Under the pieces are notes generated by a model. That model was not told the origin of the DNA. It made no database searches and saw only the letters and a program-made list of their open reading frames with translations. A stretch of DNA of 64,000 nt from an uncultured Sphingomonadaceae bacterium (lineage in GTDB: Bacteria > Pseudomonadota > Alphaproteobacteria > Sphingomonadales > Sphingomonadaceae): the NCBI GenBank assembly GCA_947489315.1, contig CANLCX010000001.1, positions 1,243,501 through 1,307,500 on the forward strand, written 5' to 3'. Within the stretch, counting starts at the first letter, position 1, and each line of letters opens with the position of its first letter. Positions 7,528-16,628 of this stretch are shown here, piece by piece. Both the position numbers and the translations under genes were made by a program.

Positions 7528-9690
7528 ATGACTATCGATCAAGCTGTGCTGCAAGAAGAACGCCTGTCACCCTTTTTACGGGTTACGCTCCGTATATGGG
7601 TCAAGAGCTATCGATCAATCATTTCCCTGATCAGCCCAGTTTTTGATTTGCTCGTCCGGCTGTTGGTTGCGCAGGCCATATTTCGGTCAGGTGTGGTGAA
7701 GCTTTCCGATTGGGATACGGCCTTAAGCCTTGCGCGTTTTGAATATCCGGTTTCCTGGATGGCACCTGAAACGGCCGCACTAATTGGTGTGACAATAGAA
7801 ATAGTAGCGCCGATATTGCTATTATTCGGACTTTTCACACGCGGAGCAGTGCTAGCGATATTAACGCTACTGGCAGTGAGCCAGATCGAATATATTCCGA
7901 TCGACCTCAATCTTTGGTTGATCGCGATATTGGGTTGGTATGTCCTGCGCGGGGCAGGGGGATTCTCCTTTGATCGCGCTGTGGCTGGCGGATTGGGCGG
8001 AAGCGCCTTGCCATTTGCGCGTCCAGTCATGCGTTTTTTCAAGTTTTTGACGGACAAGGCGGCACCCGCATGGCTGCTCGCCGTTCGGATATGGCTGGCT
8101 GTGACTTTGCTGGCTGTCGCGGGCATGGTTGGTATGGCGGGTCCGGAAGTATTTCTGCCTGTGAATAGCTTTGTTGGCATCAGTCCCGCTTTGGCAATTG
8201 GTCTGGCGATCTTGCTGATTGCTGGATTCATCATTCCGATCACAGGCCTAGCGCTGATAATTGTCCTCAGCACTTTGGCGGTGATGGGTTTGCATCCCGA
8301 TTTGACGCTTTATCCGATGCTGCTTTTCGGATTGATGATCGTTTTTGGTGCAGGTTATCTGTCGATCGACAGGATGATTTCCGGTTGGCTGGAGTCGAAT
8401 ATCTTGTTCGATCGGAAATATGAGGATGTGCCAGATCATTGGCCGCATATTGTGGTTGTGGGTGCTGGCTTTGGCGGGCTGGCCTGTGTCGCCAAGCTCA
8501 AGAACCTGCCTGTCCGTATCACTCTTATTGACCGGCATAATTATCACCTGTTTCAACCGCTGCTCTATCAAATTGCAACGGCCGCGCTGTCGCCAGCGGA
8601 TGTGGCTACGCCTATACGGGGGTTGTTCCGCAACGATGGAAACGTCCGCGTTTTGCTGGGTGAAGTACGAAGCATTGATAGCGCAAAGAAAACGCTGACC
8701 TATGGCCAGAATAGTCTGGATTATGATCATCTCGTACTGGCTACAGGCGCTTCCCATAGCTATTTTGGCAAAGATGAATGGGCACCCTTTGCACCAGGGC
8801 TGAAAACAATCGAAGACGGCGTTTCGGTTCGTGGCCATGTTTTGCGCGCGTTTGAGCGGGCGGAATCGTCCAGTGACCCGGAACGGGTAAAACGTCTGAT
8901 GACTTTTGTCATTGTCGGTGCTGGTCCGACGGGTGTCGAGCTGGCCGGTGCCATTGCCGAGCTTGCCCATCACGGCCTCAAGGACGAGTTCAGCCGGATT
9001 GATCCAGAACAAGCACAAATCATCCTTGTGCAATCAGGCGATCGAATATTGCCAGCCTTTCCGGAAGACCTGTCTGCCCATGCTGCGGCGTCGCTTAGCA
9101 ATTTGGGTGTGGATATTCGTTTGAAATCACGCGTGACCAATATAGCTGCCGATCGCGTTAAAATCGGCGACGATATAGAGATCGCGACGGAGACGGTCCT
9201 TTGGGCTGCGGGTGTCATTGCTTCTCCTGCTGGCAAATGGCTCGAAGCCGATACGGATCGGGCTGGCCGGGTTGCGGTAGATGATCATATGCGGGTGGCT
9301 GGCCATGAAAATGTCTTCGCGATTGGCGACACAGCCGGCAGCAACGCTTGGGATGGCAATCCGGTTCCTGGACTAGCGCCTGCGGCCAAGCAAGCGGGCG
9401 TCTATGTCGCCAACTATATCCAGCAACAGCTTCTGGACGGCCAACAAATCGGGCCCTTCAAATATAAACATCAGGGCAGCCTTGCGACTATCGGTCGGAA
9501 AAGTGCAGTGGCTGATTTTGGCTTTGTGAAATTGCATGGCGCTTTGGCTTGGTGGCTTTGGGGCGCGGTACATGTTGGCTTTCTCTCCGGTATGCGAAAC
9601 CGGATAGCGGTGTTGGTGAACTGGATATGGTCCTATTTCACGCTGCAGCTTGGTATTCGCCTGATCACTGGCAAGGATAGCGGTGCTTAG
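7528..9690 (+). CDS. DoxX-like membrane domain fused to type II NADH dehydrogenase
   Basis: A 720-aa fusion. Residues ~30-285 are hydrophobic and contain two DoxX-like four-helix units (VRLLVAQAIFRSGVVKLSDW begins the first). Residues ~300-720 are a type II NADH:quinone oxidoreductase. That part has an FAD Rossmann motif VVGAGFGG at about residue 307, the NAD motif IVGAGPTGVELAGAIAEL at about 461, FAIGDTAG for the flavin, and the C-terminal amphipathic membrane anchor AWWLWGAVHVGF. Classical NDH-2 enzymes are ~430 aa without the N-terminal domain. The protein should feed electrons from NADH into quinone without proton pumping; what DoxX contributes is inference. It is convergent with radC, with a 7-bp gap and no visible terminator. 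Confidence 0.92.
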   Translation: MTIDQAVLQEERLSPFLRVTLRIWVKSYRSIISLISPVFDLLVRLLVAQAIFRSGVVKLSDWDTALSLARFEYPVSWMAPETAALIGVTIEIVAPILLLFGLFTRGAVLAILTLLAVSQIEYIPIDLNLWLIAILGWYVLRGAGGFSFDRAVAGGLGGSALPFARPVMRFFKFLTDKAAPAWLLAVRIWLAVTLLAVAGMVGMAGPEVFLPVNSFVGISPALAIGLAILLIAGFIIPITGLALIIVLSTLAVMGLHPDLTLYPMLLFGLMIVFGAGYLSIDRMISGWLESNILFDRKYEDVPDHWPHIVVVGAGFGGLACVAKLKNLPVRITLIDRHNYHLFQPLLYQIATAALSPADVATPIRGLFRNDGNVRVLLGEVRSIDSAKKTLTYGQNSLDYDHLVLATGASHSYFGKDEWAPFAPGLKTIEDGVSVRGHVLRAFERAESSSDPERVKRLMTFVIVGAGPTGVELAGAIAELAHHGLKDEFSRIDPEQAQIILVQSGDRILPAFPEDLSAHAAASLSNLGVDIRLKSRVTNIAADRVKIGDDIEIATETVLWAAGVIASPAGKWLEADTDRAGRVAVDDHMRVAGHENVFAIGDTAGSNAWDGNPVPGLAPAAKQAGVYVANYIQQQLLDGQQIGPFKYKHQGSLATIGRKSAVADFGFVKLHGALAWWLWGAVHVGFLSGMRNRIAVLVNWIWSYFTLQLGIRLITGKDSGA

Positions 9691-9697
9691 AGAGTTT

Positions 9698-10426
9698 TTA
9701 AATCAGGCCTTTTGACCGGAAGGACGTGTGTCCGTCCTTGCCGATGATGATATGGTCATGAACAGCAATGCCGAGTTTTCTTCCGGCATCGCAAATATCC
9801 TTGGTGATAGCGATATCCTGGCGACTGGGCGCGCTATCACCGCTCGGGTGGTTATGGACCAATATGATCGCTGCTGACCCCAGTTCCAGTGCGCGCTTTA
9901 TCACTTCGCGCGTGTAAATGGCGGCTTGATCGATTGATCCTTCGCTTACTAGCTCGTCACGGATCAAACGGTTTTTGCTGTTGAGATGCAGCACCCGGAC
10001 CCGTTCATGGACGAGATGTGCCATGTCGGCACGCAGATAATCTAGCAGCGCTTGCCAACTGGTCAGGATGGGCTGGTCGCGCACGGGTTCGGAAATCAGG
10101 CGCAGCGCGGCAGCCTGAACAATTTTAATGGCGGCGGTACTGGTCTCGCCCATGCCCGGGACTTTCTTGATCGACTCGCCGTCCGCTGTCAGCACGGCCG
10201 ATAGACTTCCAAATGTATCGATCAGCTCTTTGGCAAGCGGCTTCATGTCTCGTCGCCGGATGGCAAGGGAAAGAAGATATTCGATCAACTCGTGATCCAA
10301 CAACGCGTTGCTTCCACCTTCGAGCAAGCGTTCTCTTAAACGCGCGCGATGGCCCTCGCCATGATGAGTCTTGGACTTTCCATTGAGTTTTTTGGCATTG
10401 TCTAAGTCGGGGTCCAAGTCAGGCAT
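9698..10426 (-). CDS. radC: RadC/JAB-domain protein
   Basis: A 242-aa RadC-family protein, often called a DNA repair protein although its role is not established. An N-terminal helix-hairpin-helix-like region (KKVPGMGETSTAAIK) precedes the C-terminal JAB/MPN metalloprotease-like domain, which has the signature LVHNHPSGDSAPSRQD and a downstream DHIIIG histidine motif. Start placed at the ATG at 10426 (MPDLDPDL): in-frame sequence extending to 10555 is unlike the family and would overlap the start of the divergent YdbH-like gene. Confidence 0.92.
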   Translation of the reverse strand: MPDLDPDLDNAKKLNGKSKTHHGEGHRARLRERLLEGGSNALLDHELIEYLLSLAIRRRDMKPLAKELIDTFGSLSAVLTADGESIKKVPGMGETSTAAIKIVQAAALRLISEPVRDQPILTSWQALLDYLRADMAHLVHERVRVLHLNSKNRLIRDELVSEGSIDQAAIYTREVIKRALELGSAAIILVHNHPSGDSAPSRQDIAITKDICDAGRKLGIAVHDHIIIGKDGHTSFRSKGLI

Positions 10427-10585
10427 ATCCGAACCATAATCAGTTTGTTTGAGAATGGGATGGGAAAGCCCGCTAATGCCGTGAATTGGCCGAATATGTC
10501 CAATCCAAAATAAATAGCGTAAAAACTGTGCAGTCCATACACTTGTACATTGCAACTTAAGCTAGACTTCTGCATCTCAACTGAG

Positions 10586-13500
10586 ATGGAGGAAGAAATT
10601 GAACCTAGCCCTTTGGGCAGCCGATTGCGGCCTCGACTATTTGTCTATGTAATCCTTTTTCTATTGCTGGTCGGCTTTCTTGTTCTGTGGTTCAGCCGGA
10701 TCACTATTGCCGATAATTTTATACGGTCGGAGCTCGATAAACTGGGCGTGGAAGCCAGTTACGAGATTGAGGATATTGGTTTTCGCAAACAGACCATTCG
10801 TAATCTGGTTTTCGGCGATCCTAACAAGCCTGACCTGACAGCGGATCTGGTTGAGATAGGCAATAGTCTCGGCACTGAAGGCGCAGGCATAAACTGGGTC
10901 AGAGCGACTGGGGTCAAGGCGTTTGGCCGATTGAAGGATGGCAAGCTATCCTTCGGAGCGCTCGATAAATTTTCTGATCCGGAAGATGACAGTCCCTTGG
11001 CGCTGCCAGATATCTCACTGACGGTTGAAAAGGCGCAGTTGCGGATTGATAGCGATTTTGGTGCGATGGGGCTGGCCCTGAACGGAGCCGGTAACTTGCA
11101 TGATGGATTTGAAGGCGAATTGGCTGCGGTGAGTGAGCAACTCACGTTGGGCAGCTGCAATCTCTCCAATGCCAGTTACTTCGGTACAATCGCGATTAGC
11201 GAGCGCAAACCGCAGTTAGACGGTCCATTGCGATTGCCCACAGTCAAATGTCCGGATCTGGATATGTCTGCGCAGGACGTCGGTATACAGCTTGCAATGG
11301 AATTGGGGCGGGATTTTACGAGCTGGTCTGGCGATGCTGGCATATCCGGTGGGCCTCTGGTTTATGCAGATTATAGCGCCAAGGCAGTCAAATCGGCTAT
11401 TTCCTTCACCGGTGATTTTGACCGTAGCAGCGGTAAAATTGATCTTACCACAAATGGCGTAAAATCACCTTATGGCCGCGCCGATATTGGGCGGGTCAGC
11501 GGACCCTTTCAAATTGGCTATGGCGATGATCCGATGACAGCGCGGTTCGAGGGAGCACCGGAAATCAGATCTGCACAGATATCTGACAGCCTGATGCGAC
11601 AAACCGCTGGATTAGCAACTTCGACTGAAGGGACGCCGGTTGGACCGATTGTCGAAAAGCTTGCCACCGCGATCCGCAATTCGGGCAATGGTCTCAATTT
11701 AACCAGTGATGTTCGTTTTGACATGGGCCCGGCCGGAACCAAATTGGCAGTTAACAAATTGAACGCAACATCCCGTTCCGGTGGAGAAATGGCGCTCGAC
11801 GATGCGATTCTATTGACCTTTGTGGGCAATGACGTGAAGATGCTGGCAGACGGCGATCTTCTGCTAAATGGCGGTGGTTTTCCGGACGCTAGAATAGATT
11901 TGAAGGATGGCAGCTTGTCTCGTGGGTTTTCCGGCAGTGTGCAAATGGCCGCCTATCAAGCAGGGACGGCGAAGCTTAATATTCCCAACCTTAATTTTTC
12001 ACCCTCTACTGGCGGCGGCACGAATATCGATGGTCGCATCATGCTCTCGGGCCCGCTGCCCGACGGACAGGTTACGGGGCTGCAGATACCGATAAAGGGT
12101 GTTGTTGGCGGACGTGGCGGATTTTCCCTGTACCGAGAATGTGTCGACCTACAATTTGCTAGCCTTCGAATGGCGGCATTTGTGGCTGGTCCGACACGGA
12201 CAAGATTATGTCCAGCGGGCAACACTGGCATTGTTTCCAGCAGCGGCGGTGGGGTGAATATCGCCGCCAGTGCTCCGTCGTTTAATCTGGATGGCTCGGT
12301 TAGCGGCACCCCGCTTGCTGTGTCCAGCGGCGCCCTTAGCTTTGCGATGAACAGAGGCATTACGGCACAAAATGTCTCGGTTCGCATGGGCACTACTGAC
12401 AGCATGACGAAATTCGACATGGCATTGGTCAGCGCTGCATTTGGCCAGATCATTGCCGGTAAGGTCGCGGGTGGAGAGGGGCAGCTTGCCGATATTCCGT
12501 TACTGTTTGATGATGTGAATGGTGATTGGCGCTTTGTTGACGGGGCTTTTCTGGCGGACGCGCAACTGCGGGTGCGGGATGAAAAGCAAGTCGAACGCTA
12601 TCGGCCTTTGATTAGCAATAATGTGCAGCTAAAATTTGCAGACGGGTTGATTACGGCTGAGGGTCTTTTGCGAGAGCCGACCACCCAGCGCGCAGTCGCC
12701 GCCGTCACGATGCAGCATATGATGGATACGAGCATTGGTGAGGCCGTTATTGATGTCTCGGGATTGAACTTTGACGATCAGCTTCAGCCGGAACTGCTGA
12801 CGCCATTGACGCTTGGCGTAATAGCCAATGTCAAAGGCGCGGTCACTGGTATCGGGAGAATTAATTGGGATGCGGCAAAGGATGGCGTTCGCAGCACGGG
12901 TGTTTTCCGTACCGACTCCATGAATCTGGCTGCGGCTTTTGGCCCAGTCACAGGGCTTTCGGGCGAAATTAGATTTTCTGATCTGCTCGGACTTGAATCA
13001 GAAGCGGGTCAATTGGTTCGCATGGCAGAGGTTAATCCCGGCGTCGCAGCCTTTAACGGACAACTCTTCTATCGTCTTTTACCGGATTATAAAATGCAGA
13101 TAGAGGGTGGCCAATGGCCCTTTGCCGGCGGGATGCTTTATTTGGAGCCAACGCTTCTTGATCTGGGCGAAGATGCGGAAAGAAGGCTGGAATTTTCCGT
13201 TGTCGGTGTCGACGCGGCGCAGTTCCTGACGCAATTTGATTTCGAGAATTTAACTGCCACTGGGGTGTTCGATGGAAAGTTACCTATGGTTTTTGATCAG
13301 GATGGCGGCCGGATCGCCGGTGGCTATCTGGTTGCGCGGAAAGGTGGCGGTTCGCTCGCTTATATTGGTGAGCTGACCTATGAAGATATGGGAACCTTCG
13401 CAAACTTCGCCTTTAATGCTCTGAAATCATTGAAATATGAACAACTCACCATCGGCATGGATGGCGCGATTGACGGTGAGATTATCACCGAAGTAAAATT

Positions 13501-13771
13501 TGCCGGGCTGCAGCAGGGCGATGGAACGAGCAGAAACTTCATCACCAAGCAGATTGCCAAGATTCCCTTGGAGTTTAATGTTCGTATTCAGGCGCCTTTC
13601 ATGCAGCTAATGAGCAGCGCTAAGGCATTTTATGATCCGGGAATATTGGTTGGCCAGAATTTACCAGCCCTGATTAGAGCGCAAGAAGAAGGCGCTTTGG
13701 AAGCGACAAAGGCACTAGAAAACAATTCTGAATCATCTGTTCAGCCACGGGAAAGCGATAATGAGCCATAA
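10586..13771 (+). CDS. ydbH: YdbH-like AsmA-superfamily intermembrane transport protein
   Basis: A very long protein (1062 aa from the ATG at 10586) with one N-terminal membrane anchor (about residues 17-40, VYVILFLLLVGFLVLWF). It is followed by a repetitive beta-rich periplasmic body with the AsmA/TamB-like look of bridge-like lipid transporters. In E. coli YdbH works with the lipoprotein YnbE and the chaperone YdbL to move phospholipids between inner and outer membranes. Here genes of both partner families follow immediately, the first overlapping by 11 bp, which is the main support for the name. A TTG at 10550 is an in-frame alternative start, but the ATG is preferred. Confidence 0.85.
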   Translation: MEEEIEPSPLGSRLRPRLFVYVILFLLLVGFLVLWFSRITIADNFIRSELDKLGVEASYEIEDIGFRKQTIRNLVFGDPNKPDLTADLVEIGNSLGTEGAGINWVRATGVKAFGRLKDGKLSFGALDKFSDPEDDSPLALPDISLTVEKAQLRIDSDFGAMGLALNGAGNLHDGFEGELAAVSEQLTLGSCNLSNASYFGTIAISERKPQLDGPLRLPTVKCPDLDMSAQDVGIQLAMELGRDFTSWSGDAGISGGPLVYADYSAKAVKSAISFTGDFDRSSGKIDLTTNGVKSPYGRADIGRVSGPFQIGYGDDPMTARFEGAPEIRSAQISDSLMRQTAGLATSTEGTPVGPIVEKLATAIRNSGNGLNLTSDVRFDMGPAGTKLAVNKLNATSRSGGEMALDDAILLTFVGNDVKMLADGDLLLNGGGFPDARIDLKDGSLSRGFSGSVQMAAYQAGTAKLNIPNLNFSPSTGGGTNIDGRIMLSGPLPDGQVTGLQIPIKGVVGGRGGFSLYRECVDLQFASLRMAAFVAGPTRTRLCPAGNTGIVSSSGGGVNIAASAPSFNLDGSVSGTPLAVSSGALSFAMNRGITAQNVSVRMGTTDSMTKFDMALVSAAFGQIIAGKVAGGEGQLADIPLLFDDVNGDWRFVDGAFLADAQLRVRDEKQVERYRPLISNNVQLKFADGLITAEGLLREPTTQRAVAAVTMQHMMDTSIGEAVIDVSGLNFDDQLQPELLTPLTLGVIANVKGAVTGIGRINWDAAKDGVRSTGVFRTDSMNLAAAFGPVTGLSGEIRFSDLLGLESEAGQLVRMAEVNPGVAAFNGQLFYRLLPDYKMQIEGGQWPFAGGMLYLEPTLLDLGEDAERRLEFSVVGVDAAQFLTQFDFENLTATGVFDGKLPMVFDQDGGRIAGGYLVARKGGGSLAYIGELTYEDMGTFANFAFNALKSLKYEQLTIGMDGAIDGEIITEVKFAGLQQGDGTSRNFITKQIAKIPLEFNVRIQAPFMQLMSSAKAFYDPGILVGQNLPALIRAQEEGALEATKALENNSESSVQPRESDNEP

Positions 13772-14015
13772 GATAAGTCAATTGACGGATCCGTCTGGAA
13801 ATGCGATTCGGTCAATTATGAAGAATAGGAAGACAACCGGCCTGATTTCGGGTGTCGCCTTGGGGCTAAGTGCCGTTCTGGCAGGATGTGTGCAGGTTTC
13901 TGCGCCCGATAAACCCATCGTGATCAACCTGAATATCAATATAAAACAAGAAGTCGTCTATCGGCTGGATGGTGACGCACAGGATTTGATTAACAGTGAA
14001 GCGGAGATTTTCTGA
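13761..14015 (+). CDS. ynbE: YnbE-family outer-membrane lipoprotein
   Basis: A small lipoprotein: a hydrophobic stretch (LISGVALGLSAVLAGC) ends in a lipobox with Cys43, followed by VQVSAPDKPIVINLNINIKQEV, which matches the YnbE family pattern. YnbE is the outer-membrane partner that completes the YdbH bridge. The ATG at 13761 has a good RBS (GGGAAAG) and overlaps the ydbH end by 11 bp. An internal ATG at 13818 would give a more typical short signal peptide but lacks a clear RBS, so the true start is uncertain by 19 codons. Confidence 0.88.
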   Translation: MSHKISQLTDPSGNAIRSIMKNRKTTGLISGVALGLSAVLAGCVQVSAPDKPIVINLNINIKQEVVYRLDGDAQDLINSEAEIF

Positions 14016-14410
14016 TGTTTGAGTTTATACGGAAAAATAAAGCGGTTGCCATCGTTGGCGGATTGGCTTTGACCGCAATTGTCGCAACGCCGGTCATGGC
14101 GCAGCGCGATCCGGCTTATGCCGCCGCGCGCTCCTCTGGCGCAATTGGCGAGAAGCCGGATGGCTATCTGGGCTATGTGACAGCGCCGTCTGGCTCGGTA
14201 AAAGCGCTGGTCGAGGATCTGAATATCAAGCGTAAGGCGGCTTATACCCGCAAGGCGCAGGAAACAAACTCGACGGTGGAGCAATTTGCTTTTACCTCTG
14301 GCTGCAACCTTATCAAGCGGACAGTTGCAGGCGAAAAATACCAAGCGCCTGACGGTAGCTGGCAGACTCGGACATCGGCCGATCCCGTGCGTGATTCGCG
14401 CTGCCCGTAA
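14015..14410 (+). CDS. ydbL: YdbL family protein (DUF1318), periplasmic
   Basis: A 131-aa exported protein with a signal peptide (hydrophobic VAIVGGLALTAIVATPVMA, cleavage after AMA-like residues before QRDPAY). The DUF1318 body follows, with GAIGEKPDGYLGYV and LNIKRKAAYTRKAQETNSTVEQF. In E. coli YdbL is proposed to be a chaperone that stops YnbE from multimerising away from YdbH. Start and ynbE stop overlap as TGATG. The C-terminus is longer than E. coli YdbL and contains two Cys. An intrinsic terminator follows 28 bp after the stop, closing the operon. Confidence 0.88.
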   Translation: MFEFIRKNKAVAIVGGLALTAIVATPVMAQRDPAYAAARSSGAIGEKPDGYLGYVTAPSGSVKALVEDLNIKRKAAYTRKAQETNSTVEQFAFTSGCNLIKRTVAGEKYQAPDGSWQTRTSADPVRDSRCP

Positions 14411-14438
14411 CGCCGACATAAAGTAATATTTTGATATC

Positions 14439-14471
14439 GGGCGCGCTGACAATGTCAGTGCGCCCTTTTTT
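14439..14471 (+). terminator. Rho-independent terminator of the ydbH-ynbE-ydbL operon
   Basis: The stem GGGCGC-G-CTGAC pairs with GTCAG-T-GCGCCC around the loop AAT. It has 11 base pairs plus one central G·T wobble and is followed immediately by six T. It lies 28 bp after the ydbL stop and ~180 bp before the ATP synthase operon. Confidence 0.9.
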
Positions 14472-14647
14472 GTTTCAAATTGCCGATATTTAGCTGAATT
14501 TTCTGCAGTGCAGCATCGCTGTTGACTTGGCGCACCCGCTTTTCTAAACGGGCGCGGTTAGCGGGACTGCTCGCTGTCGTGGGTAGAACCAAGTAAATCG
14601 GCTTTTCCGCTGATTTTCGTTAGTTTTCTAAAGAATCACGACAGAGA

Positions 14648-14962
14648 ATGGACCCGGTAAATCTGATGGACGATGATGCTAAGATAGAGGCGCTGAAAAA
14701 GCGGATCGATCAGGCAACATCAGAAGAAGTGGTCAGATCAGGCAAAACCCAAAAAGGGGTCGATGATAATTATCGGCTCGGAAACCGGGTTTTGGCGGAT
14801 TTGATTGCAGGAATTGGTGGCGGTGCATTGGTCGGCTGGGTGCTGGATCATTTTATCGGAACCGGGCCTTGGCTTCTTTTGATTTTCCTGTTTCTGGGAA
14901 TTATCGTGGCTTTCAGGAATATTATTAAACTCTCAAATGAGAGCGCAAAAAAACATAAGTGA
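14648..14962 (+). CDS. ATP synthase-associated AtpI/AtpZ-like protein
   Basis: A 104-aa protein: a charged N-terminal half (about residues 1-45) and two membrane helices (ADLIAGIGGGALVGWVLDHFI and PWLLLIFLFLGIIVAFRNI). The spacing and the GxGxxxGW glycine motif match the AtpI/AtpZ family encoded ahead of F0 genes, which assists c-ring assembly and/or Mg2+ handling. It precedes atpB by 35 bp on the same strand. The RBS is weak (ACAGAGA before the ATG). Confidence 0.88.
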   Translation: MDPVNLMDDDAKIEALKKRIDQATSEEVVRSGKTQKGVDDNYRLGNRVLADLIAGIGGGALVGWVLDHFIGTGPWLLLIFLFLGIIVAFRNIIKLSNESAKKHK

Positions 14963-14997
14963 TTTTGCGAACCGTTTGAAAAACAGGGGTCCCTTGC

Positions 14998-15780
14998 GTG
15001 GCGACTGAAGAAGGTAAAATCGATCCAATGCACCAATTTGAGGTGCAGACGATTTTGGAAGGCTTTGCACTAGGCGGTCAGCAGATTGCGCTGACCAATA
15101 GCGCGGTCTGGATGTTGGTTGCTGTTGCTGGCCTATGGGCGTTCATGCTGGGCGGTATGAAGCGCGAACTGGTTCCCGGTCGTTGGCAGATGATGGTAGA
15201 AGGCTTTACCGGTTTTATCGATAATATGATGGAGGCCAATATTGGTCCCGCGGGCCGGAAATACGCGCCTTACGTGTTTTCACTGTTCATGTTCATATTA
15301 TTCTCGAATATATTCGGCCTCCTTCCGGTTGGTGTATTGGGATTGCATCCTTTCACGGTGACAAGCCATTTAACGGTTACTGGCGTATTGGCGATCATGA
15401 GCTTTTCCATTGTTTTGATTGTAGGCTTTGCCAAGCATAAACTTCACTTCTTCTCACTGTTCATTCCCGATGGAACGCCGCTTCCGATGATACCTTTCAT
15501 TTTCATCGTTGAGTTGCTGTCCTTTCTGGTTCGTCCTTTCAGCCTCGCACTGCGTCTTTTTGTCGCGATGACCGCGGGTCATATTCTGCTGAAGGTTCTG
15601 GCTGGTTTCGTGATCAACAGTTCCAATGCGGGCGCCGGTTATGGCGTGCTCGTTGGTATCCCAAGTTTTGCACTGATGATTGGTATCAGTGCCCTCGAAT
15701 TGCTGGTGGCAGTTGTGCAGGCCTATGTGTTTGCATTGCTCACATCGCTTTACATAAACGATGCAGAAAACCTGCATTGA
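14998..15780 (+). CDS. atpB: F0F1 ATP synthase subunit a
   Basis: The membrane stator subunit with the proton half-channels. The 260-aa product starts with GTG at 14998, preceded by AGGGG. An internal ATG at 15028 (MHQFEV) is an alternative, but the preceding residues also look family-like. Several hydrophobic helices are present, with the essential arginine segment SLALRLFVAMTAGHILLK and the C-terminal QAYVFALLTSLYINDAE. It belongs to the F0 operon atpI-atpB-atpE-atpF'-atpF; the F1 genes are elsewhere, as usual in alphaproteobacteria. Confidence 0.97.
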   Translation: MATEEGKIDPMHQFEVQTILEGFALGGQQIALTNSAVWMLVAVAGLWAFMLGGMKRELVPGRWQMMVEGFTGFIDNMMEANIGPAGRKYAPYVFSLFMFILFSNIFGLLPVGVLGLHPFTVTSHLTVTGVLAIMSFSIVLIVGFAKHKLHFFSLFIPDGTPLPMIPFIFIVELLSFLVRPFSLALRLFVAMTAGHILLKVLAGFVINSSNAGAGYGVLVGIPSFALMIGISALELLVAVVQAYVFALLTSLYINDAENLH

Positions 15781-15833
15781 TTTGAAACAAGACTGAATTT
15801 TCCAAACGATATTTTTGAACAGGAGTAACTATC

Positions 15834-16061
15834 ATGGACGCAGAAGCAGCAAAATTATTGGGTGCAGGCCTGGCAGCAATTGGTGCCGGTGTAGCAGCCG
15901 TAGGTGTGGGTAACGTATTCGGAAGCTTCCTGGAAAGCGCACTGCGTAATCCATCCGCTGCTGACGGCCAACAGGGTCGTTTGTTCATCGGCTTTGCGGC
16001 TGCCGAGCTTTTGGGTCTGCTGGCATTTGTTGTCGCAATGATCCTGATTTTCGTTGCCTAA
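15834..16061 (+). CDS. atpE: F0F1 ATP synthase subunit c
   Basis: The 75-aa proteolipid that forms the rotating ring. Two helices (LLGAGLAAIGAGVAAVGVG and LFIGFAAAELLGLLAFVVAM) flank the polar loop ALRNPSAADGQQG. Glu58 in AAAELLG is the proton-carrying carboxylate. The neighbouring residues do not show the Gln/Ser-Thr ligand pattern expected of a sodium-specific ring, so proton coupling is expected (inference). RBS AGGAG precedes the ATG at 15834. A strong intergenic hairpin follows. Confidence 0.97.
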   Translation: MDAEAAKLLGAGLAAIGAGVAAVGVGNVFGSFLESALRNPSAADGQQGRLFIGFAAAELLGLLAFVVAMILIFVA

Positions 16062-16078
16062 TAAATGATGTGAAACCG

Positions 16079-16104
16079 GCGGGGTGGCTTCATTGCCACT
16101 CCGC
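16079..16104 (+). terminator. Intergenic hairpin between atpE and atpF' (partial terminator or mRNA stabiliser)
   Basis: The sequence GCGGGGTGGC pairs with GCCACTCCGC (one G·T wobble) around the loop TTCATT, and can be extended by two weaker pairs. It is followed by TGTTTC, not a long U-tract. Position directly after the subunit c gene suggests it raises the abundance of the atpE message relative to downstream genes, because c is needed in many copies. That role is inferred. Confidence 0.6.
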
Positions 16105-16133
16105 TGTTTCAAAATATTGGAGCCTCTGGTTCG

Positions 16134-16628
16134 ATGCCACAAATTGATCAAATTGCCCTAACTTATGGATCCCAGATTTTCTGGGTTTTGCTGACTTTCG
16201 GGTTCACATTCATTGTTATCGGTTTGGGCATGTTTCCAAAGATTCAGGGCACGGTTGATGCTCGGGACAAGCGGATTGCTGACGATCTGGAAGCGGCACG
16301 TACTGCCAATGTGACGGCGGATAAGCTGGAAGAAAGCTATCGCGTCAAAATGGAAAATGACCGTAGTGACGCACAGGCTCTGGTAGAGGCGAGTAAGGCG
16401 AAAGCCAATGCGGCTGCCGAAAAGCGCAAAAACAAGGCCAATGCTGATATTGCTGCGAAAGTAGCGACGGCAGAAGCTGACATAAGAGCGCGTGCAGGCG
16501 AGGCATTGAAAGAGATTGAAACCGTCTCTGCCGAAGTCGCACAAGACATGGTTGCCAAAATCTCTGGTGCGAAAGTGACCAAAGCGGCAGCATTGAAAGA
16601 AGCAAAGGCAGCGTTGAAACATGGTTGA
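16134..16628 (+). CDS. atpF': F0F1 ATP synthase subunit b'
   Basis: Peripheral-stalk subunit of 164 aa: one N-terminal membrane helix (IFWVLLTFGFTFIVIGLGMFP), then a long charged, alanine-rich coiled coil without Pro. The short periplasmic start PQIDQIALTYGSQ is typical of alphaproteobacterial b'. Its last 8 nt overlap the atpF start. b' and b are a diverged pair that form a heterodimeric stalk, as in photosynthetic bacteria and other alphaproteobacteria. Confidence 0.93.
   Translation: MPQIDQIALTYGSQIFWVLLTFGFTFIVIGLGMFPKIQGTVDARDKRIADDLEAARTANVTADKLEESYRVKMENDRSDAQALVEASKAKANAAAEKRKNKANADIAAKVATAEADIRARAGEALKEIETVSAEVAQDMVAKISGAKVTKAAALKEAKAALKHG

Noticed and set aside
8248..9033. Minus-strand open frame (261 codons) within the DoxX/NDH-2 gene
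   Set aside because: No motif; opposite strand encodes conserved FAD and NAD motifs across this stretch.
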